From the NCBI GenBank assembly GCA_002396805.1, contig DGYW01000065.1:100335-142303 (forward strand): a stretch of 41,969 nucleotides of DNA. The letters are read 5' to 3'. Numbering within the stretch: the stretch's first letter is position 1; each line of letters begins with the position of its first letter. Origin of the DNA: Firmicutes bacterium UBA4996. Lineage in GTDB: Bacteria; Bacillota; Limnochordia; Darwinibacteriales; Darwinibacteriaceae. Made by a program: the position numbers and the translations under genes. Positions 41,735 through 41,969 of the stretch are shown here, in pieces. The notes beneath the pieces were generated by a model that saw only the letters and a list, made by a program, of their open reading frames with translations, was not told the DNA's origin and made no database searches.

Positions 41735-41786
41735 ACAGACTCCCCCCTTCAATCCTTAAGAACTTTCTGTTGCTACTTCGCAACTG

Positions 41787-41813
41787 GTTCCTAGTATAGT
41801 ATTCTGTTCCTAG
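41787..41813 (-). promoter_or_regulatory. Candidate promoter with flanking direct repeats for the importer operon
   Basis: GTTCCTAG occurs at 41787-41794 and again at 41806-41813, 19 bp apart, about two helical turns. On the minus strand a TATACT (41798-41793) lies across the first repeat. No good -35 is visible, consistent with an activator-dependent promoter. The repeats are a possible operator. Confidence 0.4.
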
Positions 41814-41836
41814 CGAGGTGTGAGTGAATGGACAGC

Positions 41837-41864
41837 AAAAAACCGCCCATTGCAGTAGGGCGGT
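41837..41864 (-). terminator. Terminator of the gene entering from the right edge
   Basis: ACCGCCC (41842-41848) pairs with GGGCGGT (41858-41864). On the minus strand a six-T run follows at 41842-41837. It isolates the importer operon from the gene to its right. Confidence 0.75.
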
Positions 41865-41889
41865 CTTTATGATCAAGTAAATTTACGAA

Positions 41890-41969
41890 TCAGGGAGCCG
41901 GCTTCGCCGTAAAGCCAATAGTGATGACGGCCTTGTCGGCGATTTGATGGCCCGGTGTAAAAGAATACC
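41890..41969 (-). CDS. C-terminal end of an unidentified protein (runs off the right edge)
   Basis: The frame ending TGA at 41890 reads HQIADKAVITIGFTAKPAP at its C-terminus, with codon choice like the neighbours. A terminator lies 26 nt downstream. Only 25 codons are visible, so no family can be given. Another minus frame stays open slightly longer but reads less like protein. Confidence 0.35.
   Translation of the reverse strand, partial: YSFTPGHQIADKAVITIGFTAKPAP

Overview
The window looks like chromosomal DNA of a spore-forming, deep-branching member of the Bacillota (Firmicutes), perhaps near Limnochordia or Moorellia; I cannot name the genus. The evidence is a Spo0A-type regulator, an RsfA-like protein, RemA, FakA/FakB, a PASTA-domain kinase, strong AGGAGG ribosome sites and frequent TTG/GTG starts. 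Most genes lie on the minus strand. No phage genes, transposases or CRISPR arrays were seen.

From about 24.4 kb down to position 1, the backbone is the conserved Bacillota block known in Bacillus as yloC-remA-gmk-rpoZ-(coaBC)-priA-def-fmt-rsmB-rlmN-prpC-prkC-rsgA-rpe-thiN-rpmB-yloU-fakA-recG. Several things differ here. An actinobacterial-type IHF gene (mIHF) sits between yicC and remA. coaBC is missing, and a terminator hairpin takes its place. A membrane zinc peptidase gene lies between fmt and rsmB. A 2.4-kb block (13.8-16.2 kb) splits rsmB from rlmN; it holds tRNA-Pro(CGG), an orphan recombinase-like N-terminal domain, a Gfo/Idh oxidoreductase and a Spo0A-like regulator. The prkC region has grown into FHA - 32-aa membrane microprotein - PP2C phosphatase - SEDS glycosyltransferase - class B PBP - PASTA kinase, much like the actinobacterial fhaB-pstP-rodA-pbpA-pknB cluster. 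thiT, under a TPP riboswitch, has joined thiN. fakB follows fakA.

Between rpe and the TPP riboswitch there is no protein gene. That stretch holds a perfect sigma-A promoter, a roughly 225-nt RNA closed by a perfect 12-bp stem with several internal hairpins, and a strong terminator. I regard it as an unassigned structured non-coding RNA.

From 24.4 to 36.9 kb lie a Ca2+-type P-ATPase, a TPR lipoprotein-like or exported protein, RqcH (ribosome rescue), an RsfA-like regulator, a purine permease, an RluA-type pseudouridine synthase and a BmrC/BmrD-like heterodimeric ABC exporter. From 37.0 to 41.7 kb a minus-strand operon encodes an ABC importer of the nitrate/sulfonate/thiamine-precursor type plus two Gfo/Idh oxidoreductases; its substrate is unknown. 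The right edge clips the end of another minus-strand gene.

The best leads are the structured RNA, the unannotated 32-aa membrane microprotein inside the kinase/phosphatase/cell-wall operon, and the Spo0A-like protein that has lost two arginines expected to read the 0A box.
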